Shown here piece by piece: positions 17,510 to 26,147 of a stretch of DNA of 64,000 nucleotides. Every line of letters begins with the position of its first letter. Position 1 is the stretch's first letter. Source of the DNA: Bdellovibrio sp. ArHS (GTDB lineage Bacteria > Bdellovibrionota > Bdellovibrionia > Bdellovibrionales > Bdellovibrionaceae); assembly GCF_000786105.1 (NCBI RefSeq), contig NZ_JTEV01000010.1, positions 155,234 through 219,233 of the forward strand, written 5' to 3'. Below the pieces are notes generated by a model. It was not told where the DNA came from. It did no database searches and saw only the letters and a program-made list of their open reading frames with translations. A program made the position numbers and the translations under genes.

Positions 17510-19039
17510 TTAGGCGGCGGTTTTGCCGGTAATAATCTGATTAAGATTTTTAACGGCATCGTTCATAACCACGGACTGATTGGCCAATTCTTCTGAGGCG
17601 GCTGCACACTCTTGAGCTGCGGCGGCATTGGCCTGGGTAATTTTGTCCATTTCGTTCAGAGCTTTGTTAATTTGTGTGATCCCTTGTTCTTGTTCTCCGC
17701 TGGCCGAAGAAATTTCCTCATTCAACGAAGACAGGGACGCAATACTATTTACAATATCTTTTAAGGACGCTTCACTTGATAGAACGACCGTGTGCCCTTT
17801 TTCAATATTATTCACACTTTCATTGATCAGTGACGAGATTTCCTTAGCGGATGTGGCGCTTCGTTGTGCCAGACTGCGAACAGCTTCTGCGACAACGGCA
17901 AAACCTTTTCCGTGGTCCCCGGCGCGGGCCGCTTCGACTGAGGCATTCAGTGCTAAAAGGTTTGTCTGAAAAGCGATATCATCGATAACCGTGATAATCT
18001 CTTCAATCTTTTTTGAGCTCGTGGTGATTTCGTTCATTGAAACGGTGAGTTTGCGGACCTCTTCTTCCCCCACGCGGGCCTTTTCCTGAACCTGATAGGC
18101 GAGATCGCGCGCCTTGCTGGCGTGTCCTGTGTTCATCTTCACCATGCTGGAAACTTGCTCGGTGGAGGCGGACGTTTCCTCAATTGAGGCCGCCGCTTTC
18201 ACTGCGGAACTGCTTAAGTTTTGACTGGAGTCCCTGATTTCTCTGCCGGCGCTGGAAACCTGTGTTCCTGCGACTGTCAAAGTTTCAATAGACTGTAAAA
18301 GTGCTTGCAGCGGTTTGCGCACCACTAGGATGGAGATACCCAAGATCATAACAGTGATTAAAAGAGCCCAGGCTAAAATGGAAAGTGTTGAATTGGTTGC
18401 GGCCGCGGCGACCTGATCTGTAGAGGATGTCACGGCAAAAACCCCGTGAAGTTTTCCGTCTTTCCAATTTTCCATAGGATAACCCAAGATGTCCTTGCCA
18501 TTTTTCCAAGGGCTGGTTGCCGGATCGCCGTGACACAGCAGACATCCCTGAGCTTCAGAAAGACGAACAGGGCGATAGACGACCACAGAGTGCTCGTTCG
18601 CCTCGACGATTTCTTTTAAGTTCGTATCAGATTCGAATCTTTTAAGAATTTCTGCCTCACTCGCTGTCGCCTTGTTTTTTTCACGGCGAGGGTTCTGTGA
18701 AAAGACGCGAAATTTGTAGCCATCCGCTTCGGCATTTTCGAAGCCGACAACGATAGACGCAAAGATCGGCACCTTGCGCAGAAGAGTTTGCCGTTCTTCA
18801 TCGGGAAGTTTTCCATCAGGATATTTTTCGACCGCGTGTCTGAAATCCTTTTCTAGCTTTCCTTGAGTGGCAATGTAGCTACGAATGGCTTCTAGGCGGG
18901 ATAATATCGCCTGGGATTTTTCGACAAGCTGTTCTCGTCCCTGGGTGTGAACCTTCGATGAAGAGATTGCTACAGCAGCCAGCGTGCAGATAACGCACGA
19001 TAAGCCCACATTGATAATGATCTTTGTTCCCAATCTCAT
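17510..19039 (-). CDS. haem-type methyl-accepting chemotaxis protein (paralogue)
   Basis: A 509-residue receptor built like its neighbour at 15623-17272. It has an N-terminal helix, a periplasmic DUF3365-like domain with C-L-L-C-H inside [14 protein letters not shown], a second helix, then the methyl-accepting signalling domain with [20 protein letters not shown]. Near-identical stretches around the haem motif ([17 protein letters not shown]) show a duplication, while the N-terminal sensor regions have diverged, so they may have different redox potentials or ligands. It lacks the basic C-terminal tail of the neighbour. The start is supported by AAGGAG. A strong terminator separates it from the first receptor gene. 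Confidence 0.85.
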   Translation of the reverse strand: MRLGTKIIINVGLSCVICTLAAVAISSSKVHTQGREQLVEKSQAILSRLEAIRSYIATQGKLEKDFRHAVEKYPDGKLPDEERQTLLRKVPIFASIVVGFENAEADGYKFRVFSQNPRREKNKATASEAEILKRFESDTNLKEIVEANEHSVVVYRPVRLSEAQGCLLCHGDPATSPWKNGKDILGYPMENWKDGKLHGVFAVTSSTDQVAAAATNSTLSILAWALLITVMILGISILVVRKPLQALLQSIETLTVAGTQVSSAGREIRDSSQNLSSSAVKAAASIEETSASTEQVSSMVKMNTGHASKARDLAYQVQEKARVGEEEVRKLTVSMNEITTSSKKIEEIITVIDDIAFQTNLLALNASVEAARAGDHGKGFAVVAEAVRSLAQRSATSAKEISSLINESVNNIEKGHTVVLSSEASLKDIVNSIASLSSLNEEISSASGEQEQGITQINKALNEMDKITQANAAAAQECAAASEELANQSVVMNDAVKNLNQIITGKTAA

Positions 19040-19272
19040 GATTTCTCCTTGGTAATGTTTCTATCGGAGGTTGGGTTTATAAACAAAATACTAAGGAACT
19101 CACATTTGCACTTATTTTTATTGATCCCGTGGCTCTCGTGTCGACGGGAGCATGAGACCTAGGTCGTGCTTCACGCTCACATCTGTTTGCAGGAGCGATT
19201 ATTCACTACTAAGTGAATCGGTGTCTTGTTACTCTAGAATCTACGACAGCAAAGGGTTTGCTCGGAGAATTT

Positions 19273-20019
19273 GTGAAGAAGCTCGTTTTACAACTCATCT
19301 TTGGATTCATCATTTTACCTATAGCTTTGGCGGGCTCACTTTATTATCTGAATCAGAGCGGTTTTTTTAATATCACCAAAATTGAAGTCATTCTTGAAAA
19401 CCCACCGGTCGGGCAAGAGCAGTTTTTGAAGCCGCATGTGGATCATCTTGAGGCGGAGCTTGCGAAATACAAAGGGATCTCTCTTTGGAGTATCAAACTT
19501 AAAAAAATCTCCCGTGAAGTTTCGTCATTGAACTGGGTGGAGCAACTGAACATCAAACGCAGTTGGCCTGCGACTTTGGCGGTGCGAGTTCGACCTTATG
19601 AGGTTAAGCTTTTATATATGAGTAAAGGTGGAAAGCTTCTTCCTATTATTAGGGATGGAAGTTTTTTAGATGCGGTCGAAACAAAACAAGCCCCCGATGT
19701 CGCTCTTCTTGATGGTGAAAATTTTCAGAAACAAAGTGAGCTTCGAAAAAAAGCCGTGGACGTGATTGAACAAATTCCTGCTGAAGGATCGTTCAGCAAA
19801 AAAACGATTTCTGAAATTCGCCACGACACCAAAGAAGGTTTTTGGATGACGATGATAAAGACCGGAATTCAAGTGAAGATGGGCGAAGAGCAGGTTTCAC
19901 TGAAGGCCGCACGAGTTTCACAAGTCGTCGACTATCTCGAGTCTCGCCAATTTGACGCGCGCGTCATAGATGCGAATCTGTCTAAGAAAGTCCTTGTCAG
20001 GTTGCGTAAGGATCCCTAA
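19273..20019 (+). CDS. ftsQ: division protein FtsQ
   Basis: Bitopic inner-membrane division protein that recruits the FtsL/FtsB complex. From the GTG at 19273 (GGAGA 5 bases upstream) it has 248 residues; a longer form from GTG 19213 lacks a good ribosome-binding site. One membrane helix near residues 5-27 is followed by a POTRA-type domain starting at FFNITKIEVIL and the FtsQ region with SSLNWVEQLNIKRSWPATLAVRVRPYE, a typical family stretch. It opens the ftsQ-ftsA-ftsZ block, which is separated from murC by the two receptor genes. Confidence 0.9.
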   Translation: MKKLVLQLIFGFIILPIALAGSLYYLNQSGFFNITKIEVILENPPVGQEQFLKPHVDHLEAELAKYKGISLWSIKLKKISREVSSLNWVEQLNIKRSWPATLAVRVRPYEVKLLYMSKGGKLLPIIRDGSFLDAVETKQAPDVALLDGENFQKQSELRKKAVDVIEQIPAEGSFSKKTISEIRHDTKEGFWMTMIKTGIQVKMGEEQVSLKAARVSQVVDYLESRQFDARVIDANLSKKVLVRLRKDP

Positions 20020-20133
20020 GCTTAAGTCTGGAGGACCGATCAAAGTCGGGTCACAACCGCTTTGAAAACCCTTTGAAATGATTTTATTGGGTGGTTCTAC
20101 AACATTAGATTAAGCATCCGTGAGGACTTAAGG

Positions 20134-21387
20134 ATGAGTACATCAAAACCGAAAGCACCGGTATTGGCTGGTTTGGACATTGGGTCTACCAAAGTCTCTT
20201 TTGTAATCGGCACAGTCAATTCCGATGGAAAAATCGAAGTCGCTGGCGTAGGAACGGCTCCCAATACGGGCATCCGCCAAGGCGTTGTAGTCAATATCGA
20301 GGCTACAACTGAATCCATTAAAAAAGCTAAAGAAGAAGCAGAATTAATGTCTGGTTATTCCGTCTCTGACGTCTGGGTTGGAGTGGCGGGAACACACATT
20401 TCCTCTTTTGATTCAAAGGGCATGGTCGCCATTAAAAATCGTGAAGTGACACCTTCTGAAATTGACCGCGTGATCGAAGCTGCAAAAGCTGTGGCGGTTC
20501 CTGCGGATCGCACAGTTCTGCATATTCTGCCAAGGGAGTTTAAGGTCGATGGTCAGGACGGAATCACAGATCCCGTTGGTATGTCGGGCATTCGCTTAGA
20601 AGCCAATGTACACATCGTGACCGGCAGCCAAAGTGCGATCAACAACTCTGTTAAATGCGTAGAAAAAGCCGGCCTTAAAATTTCCGGTTTGGTTCTAGGA
20701 CAATTGGCGTCAGCAACGGCGGTTATTTCCAATGATGAAAAGAATCTGGGCGTGTGTGTTGTCGACATGGGCGGCGGCGCTTGCAACGCTTTGTATTTCG
20801 TCAATGGCAGTGTGGCGCACTCATCGACAATTCCGGTGGGTGGTCAGCACTTTACGCATGACGTGGCTGTAGGACTTCGCACTCCTCAGTTTGCGGCAGA
20901 AGTTTTGAAGAAGAAGCATGGTTGTGCCATGGCTTCTATGGTTAATGAAAACGAGACTATCGAAGTCGAAGGTGTCGGCGGAAGAAAATCCCGCGTGATT
21001 CCTCGCAAAGATCTGGCGGACGTGATTGAGGCAAGAGCAGAGGAAACTTTGAACTTGATCGCCAATGACCTTCGTATGAGCGGTTTGATGCCGATGTTGG
21101 GTTCAGGAATTGTCCTAACTGGCGGCGCAAGTCAGCTTGATGGTTTGATTGAGATGGGAGAGTTTATTTTTGATATTCCAGTTCGCCGGGGAACTCCTCA
21201 GCAAATTGGTGGACTGACTGACGTTGTGAAATCTGGAGAGTTCGCAGCGGCAGTGGGTTTGTTGTTGTACGGTTTGTCGCAAAGAAAAGATTTGCAAGCC
21301 GGTCATCAACAACAGGAAGTGAATATCGGCGAGTCACTCGACGGTATCACAAAGAAGATCAAAGATTTTTTTGGACAGATTTTTTAA
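20134..21387 (+). CDS. ftsA: actin-like division protein FtsA
   Basis: Actin-fold ATPase that tethers FtsZ to the inner membrane and recruits later division proteins. The 417 residues contain the phosphate-1 loop GLDIGSTKVSFVIG, the phosphate-2 segment VVDMGGGACNALYF, the adenosine loop GSGIVLTGGASQLDG, and a C-terminal amphipathic helix KKIKDFFGQIF fitting the membrane-targeting sequence. Length is normal. It lies 114 bases after ftsQ and 56 bases before ftsZ. Confidence 0.96.
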   Translation: MSTSKPKAPVLAGLDIGSTKVSFVIGTVNSDGKIEVAGVGTAPNTGIRQGVVVNIEATTESIKKAKEEAELMSGYSVSDVWVGVAGTHISSFDSKGMVAIKNREVTPSEIDRVIEAAKAVAVPADRTVLHILPREFKVDGQDGITDPVGMSGIRLEANVHIVTGSQSAINNSVKCVEKAGLKISGLVLGQLASATAVISNDEKNLGVCVVDMGGGACNALYFVNGSVAHSSTIPVGGQHFTHDVAVGLRTPQFAAEVLKKKHGCAMASMVNENETIEVEGVGGRKSRVIPRKDLADVIEARAEETLNLIANDLRMSGLMPMLGSGIVLTGGASQLDGLIEMGEFIFDIPVRRGTPQQIGGLTDVVKSGEFAAAVGLLLYGLSQRKDLQAGHQQQEVNIGESLDGITKKIKDFFGQIF

Positions 21388-21443
21388 ATTTTACGGGCAT
21401 CACCGCTGTAGCCTGGGCGGGCGGTTGAAAAGGGGAGGGTCGA

Positions 21444-23075
21444 ATGTTTGAGCTAGAGGAAAATATCAATATCGGAGCGAATATCAAGGTGGTCGGTGTT
21501 GGTGGCGGCGGTAGTAATGCCGTAACAACAATGATCGAATCTAACATGTCCGGTGTTGAGTTCATCGTTGCCAACACAGATATCCAAGCATTGAACGCAA
21601 ATAAAGCTCCTAACAAAATTCAGTTGGGTCTTGATTTGACGAAAGGTTTGGGCGCAGGAGCAAACCCAGATGTGGGTCGCCGAGCTGCGATTGAGTCATA
21701 TAATGAGATTGTTGAGAAATTGGAAGGCGCGGACATGGTGTTCGTCACTGCGGGTATGGGTGGCGGAACAGGCACAGGTGGCGCTCCGATTGTTGCGAAG
21801 ATTGCGCGCGAACTTGGCGCTTTGACAATTGGTGTGGTCACTAAGCCCTTCCTGTTTGAAGGTAAAAAACGCGGTAAACACGCTGAAGGCGGTTTGCAGG
21901 AACTTAAAGAGAACGTAGATACTTTGATCGTTATTCCGAATCAAAAGCTACTTTCCATCGCTGCGGAAAAAACGCCTCTTCTTGAGACCTTCAAAAAAGC
22001 CGACGAAGTTCTTCTTCAGGCTGTCAAAGGGATCTCTGACCTTATCAATATCCGCGGTCTGATCAACCTGGACTTTGCTGATATCCGTACGGTGATGTCT
22101 TCTAAAGGTATCGCAATCATGGGTACTGGCGCTGCAAAAGGTGAAAACCGTGCGGTTGAGGCGGCAACAGCGGCGATTTCTTCTCCACTTCTTGAAAATG
22201 TTAAAATTGATGGCGCTACGGGCATCATCGTTAACATCACGGGTGGTTCAGATCTTTCTCTATATGAAGTGAACGAGGCGACGACTCTTATCACTGAAGC
22301 AGCTCATGAGGATGCGGAAATCATCTTCGGTGCGGTTATCGATGATAACATGGGTGACGAGGTTCGTGTAACTGTGATCGCCACAGGTTTTGATTCTCAC
22401 GATGTCAAACTTGTGAACGATATGGCGCAAGTAAATCAAATGCAGAATTTCTTGAACCAACAGGCGACGGCTCAATTCGGCGGAATGAACATGATGCCGC
22501 AAATGCCACAGATGCCGCAAATGCCGGTGATGCCACAAATGCCGCAGATGCCACAATTCCAAATGCCGCAAATGCCGACAATGCCACAGATGCCACAAGC
22601 TCCACAGCAAGCAGCGCCTGTTGAATTGCCGCCAATTGCGACTGTTCAATCTCATGTGATGAATTTTACCCAGCCACAACAGGAGGGTCCCTCGGTAACT
22701 GAGACGGTTGTAATTCCTCCAGTAGCTCCAGTGACTCCTCAAGTGGCTCAACAAGCTGCTCAAAACATGATGGTTCAGCAGGCTCAGCCACAACAGCAAG
22801 AGGTGGCAACACCGATTCAGCCACAAGTTGAAACAACGGTGTCTCCACGAGATATGTTGTTGGCGAAAGCTCGCGCTTTTAAAGAAAGCCAAGACTTGAA
22901 AGCTCGTCATAACAACCCTGAACAGTTGTCTATGAACGTAGACCATGAACAGCAATCTTTGGAAGAAGCGCGCCGCATGGCTCGTGAAGTTTTGAGTTCT
23001 CCATTCTCTAGCCAAAATCTTGAAGTACCGGCGTTCATTCGCAAGAAACAAGGTTTTGATTTGAATAAAGAATAG
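21444..23075 (+). CDS. ftsZ: tubulin-like division protein FtsZ with long Met-Pro-Gln linker
   Basis: Cytoskeletal GTPase that forms the division ring. The core (about 1-325) is standard: [10 protein letters not shown], the tubulin signature [12 protein letters not shown], and [11 protein letters not shown]. The C-terminal conserved peptide [11 protein letters not shown], which binds FtsA and other partners, is intact. What is unusual is the linker of about 190 residues, longer than the roughly 50 of E. coli FtsZ, beginning with a Met-Pro-Gln repeat from residue 350 and continuing Gln/Pro/Val-rich. The start has GGGGAGGG upstream. The stop overlaps the next start by 1 base. Confidence 0.97.
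   Translation: MFELEENINIGANIKVVGVGGGGSNAVTTMIESNMSGVEFIVANTDIQALNANKAPNKIQLGLDLTKGLGAGANPDVGRRAAIESYNEIVEKLEGADMVFVTAGMGGGTGTGGAPIVAKIARELGALTIGVVTKPFLFEGKKRGKHAEGGLQELKENVDTLIVIPNQKLLSIAAEKTPLLETFKKADEVLLQAVKGISDLINIRGLINLDFADIRTVMSSKGIAIMGTGAAKGENRAVEAATAAISSPLLENVKIDGATGIIVNITGGSDLSLYEVNEATTLITEAAHEDAEIIFGAVIDDNMGDEVRVTVIATGFDSHDVKLVNDMAQVNQMQNFLNQQATAQFGGMNMMPQMPQMPQMPVMPQMPQMPQFQMPQMPTMPQMPQAPQQAAPVELPPIATVQSHVMNFTQPQQEGPSVTETVVIPPVAPVTPQVAQQAAQNMMVQQAQPQQQEVATPIQPQVETTVSPRDMLLAKARAFKESQDLKARHNNPEQLSMNVDHEQQSLEEARRMAREVLSSPFSSQNLEVPAFIRKKQGFDLNKE
22491..22610 (+). repeat. Met-Pro-Gln coding repeat in ftsZ
   Basis: Tandem 9-base units encoding M-P-Q with variants (M-P-V, M-P-T, F-Q-M-P) at about FtsZ residues 350-392. 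Codon usage alternates CCG/CCA and CAA/CAG, so the repeat is maintained at protein level and is not a recent slippage product. Confidence 0.85.
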
Positions 23076-23824
23076 TGGAAGCCTGGTTTTTATCTGATAT
23101 TCACTTAAAATCCGCCGAAGAGCGCAATGGGAAAATCCTGTTGCGCTTTTTGCGTTCTTTGCTGCAACAAGACCCTTCGCAGATTCATCTTTTCATGCTG
23201 GGGGATATCTTTGATTTGTGGGTGGGTGGTCATACCTATTTTGCCAACAAGTTTCCGGAACTGATGCAGGCTTTAAAAGATCTTCGCAAGGCGGGGGCTC
23301 GAATCACCTACATTGAAGGAAATCACGATGTGCACGTCGAGGGTTTCTTTCAAAAAAAACTGGGTGTGGAAGTTCATGTTGAAGCTCAGTATTACAATTT
23401 GGATGGTCTTACTGTGCGTTGCGAGCACGGGGATTTAATCAATCTTGCCGATGAAAAGTATCTGAAGTATCGCAGCCTTATTCGCAATCCCTATATCAAG
23501 CCTCTGGGAAATATTCTTCCCGGTAAGTTTTGGGATCATATTGGGAACAAGGCCAGTCAGCGCAGCCGTCAGCGCAGCGGCCATTATCGCGCGACCAATG
23601 AAGATCAGCTAGTGCACATGATCCGTACTCACACCGAGAAGGCGTACAAGGAAAAGCCATTCGATATTATCATCTCTGGCCACATGCACGTTTTTGATGA
23701 CCATATCGAGGATATTCAGGGACGAAAAGTGCGCACCATCAATCTGGGATCTTGGTTTGAAGAGAAAGTAAAAATCTTTCGAATCAAAGACGGCAAAGCG
23801 GATTGGGTGTATATAGAGTCCTGA
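23075..23824 (+). CDS. lpxH-like: LpxH-like UDP-2,3-diacylglucosamine pyrophosphatase
   Basis: A 249-residue calcineurin-like metallophosphoesterase. Metal-binding motifs are in the right order: L-S-D-I-H-L at the N-terminus, LGDIFDLWVG, GNHD, CEHGD and SGHMHVFDDH. Spacing and length fit the LpxH group, which cleaves UDP-2,3-diacyl-GlcN to lipid X in lipid A synthesis at the inner membrane face. Classic LpxH proteins have GNRD where this has GNHD, so it may be the LpxH2-type subgroup or another phosphoesterase. The GTG start shares one base with the ftsZ stop, implying coupling to ftsZ translation. Confidence 0.7.
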   Translation: MEAWFLSDIHLKSAEERNGKILLRFLRSLLQQDPSQIHLFMLGDIFDLWVGGHTYFANKFPELMQALKDLRKAGARITYIEGNHDVHVEGFFQKKLGVEVHVEAQYYNLDGLTVRCEHGDLINLADEKYLKYRSLIRNPYIKPLGNILPGKFWDHIGNKASQRSRQRSGHYRATNEDQLVHMIRTHTEKAYKEKPFDIIISGHMHVFDDHIEDIQGRKVRTINLGSWFEEKVKIFRIKDGKADWVYIES

Positions 23825-23827
23825 GTT

Positions 23828-24532
23828 TTACCTACCGTTGGTCGAACAATAGAAACCTTCAAGGTTCATATTCAGTTCAGGCTCCTGCTCACACCAGGCC
23901 TCGTCCAAGGAAAGACGTTGTTTTTTCGCGTGGCCTAGCAGGATCGTCATTTTCAGATAAGTAGGCGTCAGAGTCTCGCGAATTTTAAAGACCACGTTTG
24001 GATAGGGTTTGCGAGGGTTGCCGGCTTCGTATCCTCGTGCGCAAAGTTCTTCGCGCACGGACTGTCTGACGGTTTTATAGGTTCCAGCCCACAGCCCCCA
24101 AAGACCCGCCAGATAACCCGTACGATCTTCACCGACCGTGCAATGGAAATAAATACTTTTGTTGTTCTGAAGAGCTTTTTCAATGGTGCGAAGAGCCTGA
24201 ATCGTCATCTGGCAGGAAGATTTAAAATCATGCAGATCCTTCCAAAGAAATGGAATGTGAGTGATGTCATTCTGAGCCAGTCCCAGGCTTTGCAAAGTCA
24301 AAATCTGTTTTGCAACTTCGCCCTTGGTTTCGTTTTTGAAAATCAAAAATTCTTCGACTCCTAAAGCCAGCAGTTCTGCCATTTGCTTTTTATTAGCGGG
24401 AGCTTTGCCGCGAATAACGGCCGCATCACCCGCATTATAGATCACATGCGCATTGGGAATGGAACTTCCCGGGACAAGCGCATGGGCGGCGGAACTTAAA
24501 AAAAGAAAAAGGCAGGCCACAAGTGTTTTCAT
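23828..24532 (-). CDS. exported protein tyrosine phosphatase
   Basis: A 234-residue protein with a short signal peptide ending near A-H-A and a tyrosine/dual-specificity phosphatase core. The P-loop is H-C-T-V-G-E-D-R-T-G, giving the nucleophile cysteine and phosphate-binding arginine of the Cx5R motif. The upstream segment with FLWKDLHDFKSS may supply the general acid. The signal peptide places it in the periplasm or outside the cell, where the substrate could be a phosphoprotein, phosphoinositide or phosphosugar. It is tail to tail with the lpxH-like gene, 3 bases apart. Confidence 0.8.
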   Translation of the reverse strand: MKTLVACLFLFLSSAAHALVPGSSIPNAHVIYNAGDAAVIRGKAPANKKQMAELLALGVEEFLIFKNETKGEVAKQILTLQSLGLAQNDITHIPFLWKDLHDFKSSCQMTIQALRTIEKALQNNKSIYFHCTVGEDRTGYLAGLWGLWAGTYKTVRQSVREELCARGYEAGNPRKPYPNVVFKIRETLTPTYLKMTILLGHAKKQRLSLDEAWCEQEPELNMNLEGFYCSTNGR

Positions 24533-24603
24533 GGTCCCGTTTATACTGAAAGAGACCTGAAAGTTAAACGCCCATAGTAAATAAGTTATTATGCTTTTTC
24601 AGA

Positions 24604-24631
24604 ATAAAAAAGGGCTCCCGTGAAGGAGCCC
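24604..24631 (-). terminator. Rho-independent terminator of the 24663-25418 gene
   Basis: GGGCTCC (24612-24618) pairs with GGAGCCC (24625-24631) around a 6-base loop; on the minus strand it is followed by TTTTTTATT. Confidence 0.85.
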
Positions 24632-24662
24632 CTAGGTGATCGGACGTGGGAACAAAGTGAGA

Positions 24663-25418
24663 TTAAAAATTCATTGTATAGCCAATAAGGCCTTGAACGC
24701 CTGACATCGTCGTTCTTAGGTCAGAGCCGTCTCTTTCGACCTCAGCGCCGTTGCCACACTGGCTGACGCCGGGAATGTCATTACTGGCGGTACAATTGCC
24801 ACCCGTAGAGACGTTACGTTCAATCGGCATGTAGCGCATGTTTCCTTCCACCGTCAGACAGTGGGTGTCGGTAAAGCAGAATTCAGCACCGATGCCGCCC
24901 ATGGCTCCGAAGGCGCTGCCTTTGAAGTCCAGATTTTTTGAGCCTGCGGTCATCGAGCCATTCAAGCTTCCGTAACCCAAGCCCGTTTGCATGTAGAATT
25001 TGATAAAGGAGTTTTCCAGAGGGTAAAGGCGGAAGATGGGGAAGACCGTATAACCAGTCAGCTCGTAGGAATAAGATCCTGCCGCTCCGGAACCATCCGT
25101 TTTTTGCGTAAAATAAGAAGGACGAAGAACCATGGCGTACATCGTGCCGCTGAAGCGATAGCTCCAGTTGACGTAAAACTCCAACGCCGAACCCATGTTC
25201 TTAACGTTCGCAAAGCCATTGTTGGTGGTGTAATCGATAACTCTATTCACGTCATCCTGATCTGCCGATACGGTGGAAAGACCGATACCTAAGGCCATGT
25301 CACCTGAAAGGCCGCGACTGCCGCCGAAACGTCTTTGTGCATTTGCATCTTGTACGCTGAAAACAGAGACCGCAAGAACTGTTGAAAGAAAAATTCCAAC
25401 CTTATTCAACATCTTCAT
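24663..25418 (-). CDS. outer-membrane beta-barrel protein
   Basis: A 251-residue exported protein. The ATG at 25418 is chosen because AGGAGG lies 7 bases upstream and a signal peptide follows directly, with cleavage likely after D-A-N-A. The mature part alternates hydrophobic and polar residues in short strands with many glycines and aromatics (for example GLGYGSLNGSMTAG) and ends in G-Y-T-M-N-F, a terminal phenylalanine as in BAM-inserted barrels. The size suggests 8-10 strands of the OmpA/OmpW kind. No function can be assigned. It has its own strong terminator. Confidence 0.7.
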   Translation of the reverse strand: MKMLNKVGIFLSTVLAVSVFSVQDANAQRRFGGSRGLSGDMALGIGLSTVSADQDDVNRVIDYTTNNGFANVKNMGSALEFYVNWSYRFSGTMYAMVLRPSYFTQKTDGSGAAGSYSYELTGYTVFPIFRLYPLENSFIKFYMQTGLGYGSLNGSMTAGSKNLDFKGSAFGAMGGIGAEFCFTDTHCLTVEGNMRYMPIERNVSTGGNCTASNDIPGVSQCGNGAEVERDGSDLRTTMSGVQGLIGYTMNF

Positions 25419-25506
25419 AAAGAATCCTCCTGATTCCCACCGATTTGACTCACTATTAGAATCTTTTAATCCACACACTGTATGCAACTAACATTATACA
25501 AGTTTA

Positions 25507-25534
25507 GGACAAAGGACGGGATCATCTTTTGTCC
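25507..25534. promoter_or_regulatory. GGACAAA...TTTGTCC dyad between divergent genes
   Basis: Seven-base inverted repeat (25507-25513, 25528-25534) in the region between the barrel gene and the Nudix gene. It could be an operator; support is only its symmetry and position. Confidence 0.25.
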
Positions 25535-25583
25535 AGGGGAGTTATATTGAGACAAAGCTTTCTCGGTGTGAGACTCTTTTTTA

Positions 25584-26132
25584 ATGAAGCACTTAGAAGA
25601 AAAAACGCTGTCGACAAAACAGATTTTCAAAGGCCGATACTTGCGCATCGAGCAGGATCAGGTCCAGGCACCCGACGGCCGTACGTACACTCGCGAATAC
25701 ATCCTTCATCCAGGCGCGGCTATGATGATTCCGCTTCTTTCCAATGGCAATATCGTGATGATTCATCAGTATCGGCATGCAGTTAAGCAGGTCTTTTTAG
25801 AGTTTCCCGCGGGTAAACGCGATCACAATGAAGAGACATTACTAACCGCACAGCGTGAGCTTTTGGAAGAAACCGGATATCAAGCCAAGGACTGGAAATT
25901 TCTGACCACCATTCATCCTGTTATTGGTTACTCGAACGAGCACATAGATTTATTTCTGGCCCGGGATCTGACCGTCACGCAACAAAAGCTGGATCACGGC
26001 GAATTTATTGAGGTCGTCGAAGTAAAACCAGAAGACCTCATGCGCCTGGTGCGCGATGGAAAAGTCAGCGATGTGAAAACCCAGATCGGGGCTTTTTGGC
26101 TTGATAAAATTCTTCGCGGGGAGTGGAATTAG
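25584..26132 (+). CDS. Nudix hydrolase, ADP-ribose pyrophosphatase type
   Basis: A 182-residue cytoplasmic enzyme. The Nudix box is complete: G-K-R-D-H-N-E, seven residues, then R-E-L-L-E-E-T-G-Y, matching Gx5Ex7REUxEExGU exactly. The N-terminal strands, the FPAGK segment ahead of the box and PVIGYSNEHIDLF after it fit the ADP-ribose/NDP-sugar pyrophosphatase subgroup, so the likely substrate is ADP-ribose. acnA starts 15 bases downstream, so the two are probably co-transcribed. Confidence 0.88.
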   Translation: MKHLEEKTLSTKQIFKGRYLRIEQDQVQAPDGRTYTREYILHPGAAMMIPLLSNGNIVMIHQYRHAVKQVFLEFPAGKRDHNEETLLTAQRELLEETGYQAKDWKFLTTIHPVIGYSNEHIDLFLARDLTVTQQKLDHGEFIEVVEVKPEDLMRLVRDGKVSDVKTQIGAFWLDKILRGEWN

Positions 26133-26147
26133 GACGGGGGACGTCCT

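Noticed and set aside
22491..22610. repetitive tract considered as a CRISPR or intergenic tandem repeat
   Set aside because: It is in frame within ftsZ with 9-base units and no spacers.
22260..23051. 263-residue open frame antisense to ftsZ, rich in Leu, His, Arg and Trp
   Set aside because: It mirrors the Met-Pro-Gln repeat of ftsZ, has no plausible ribosome-binding site and an unnatural composition.
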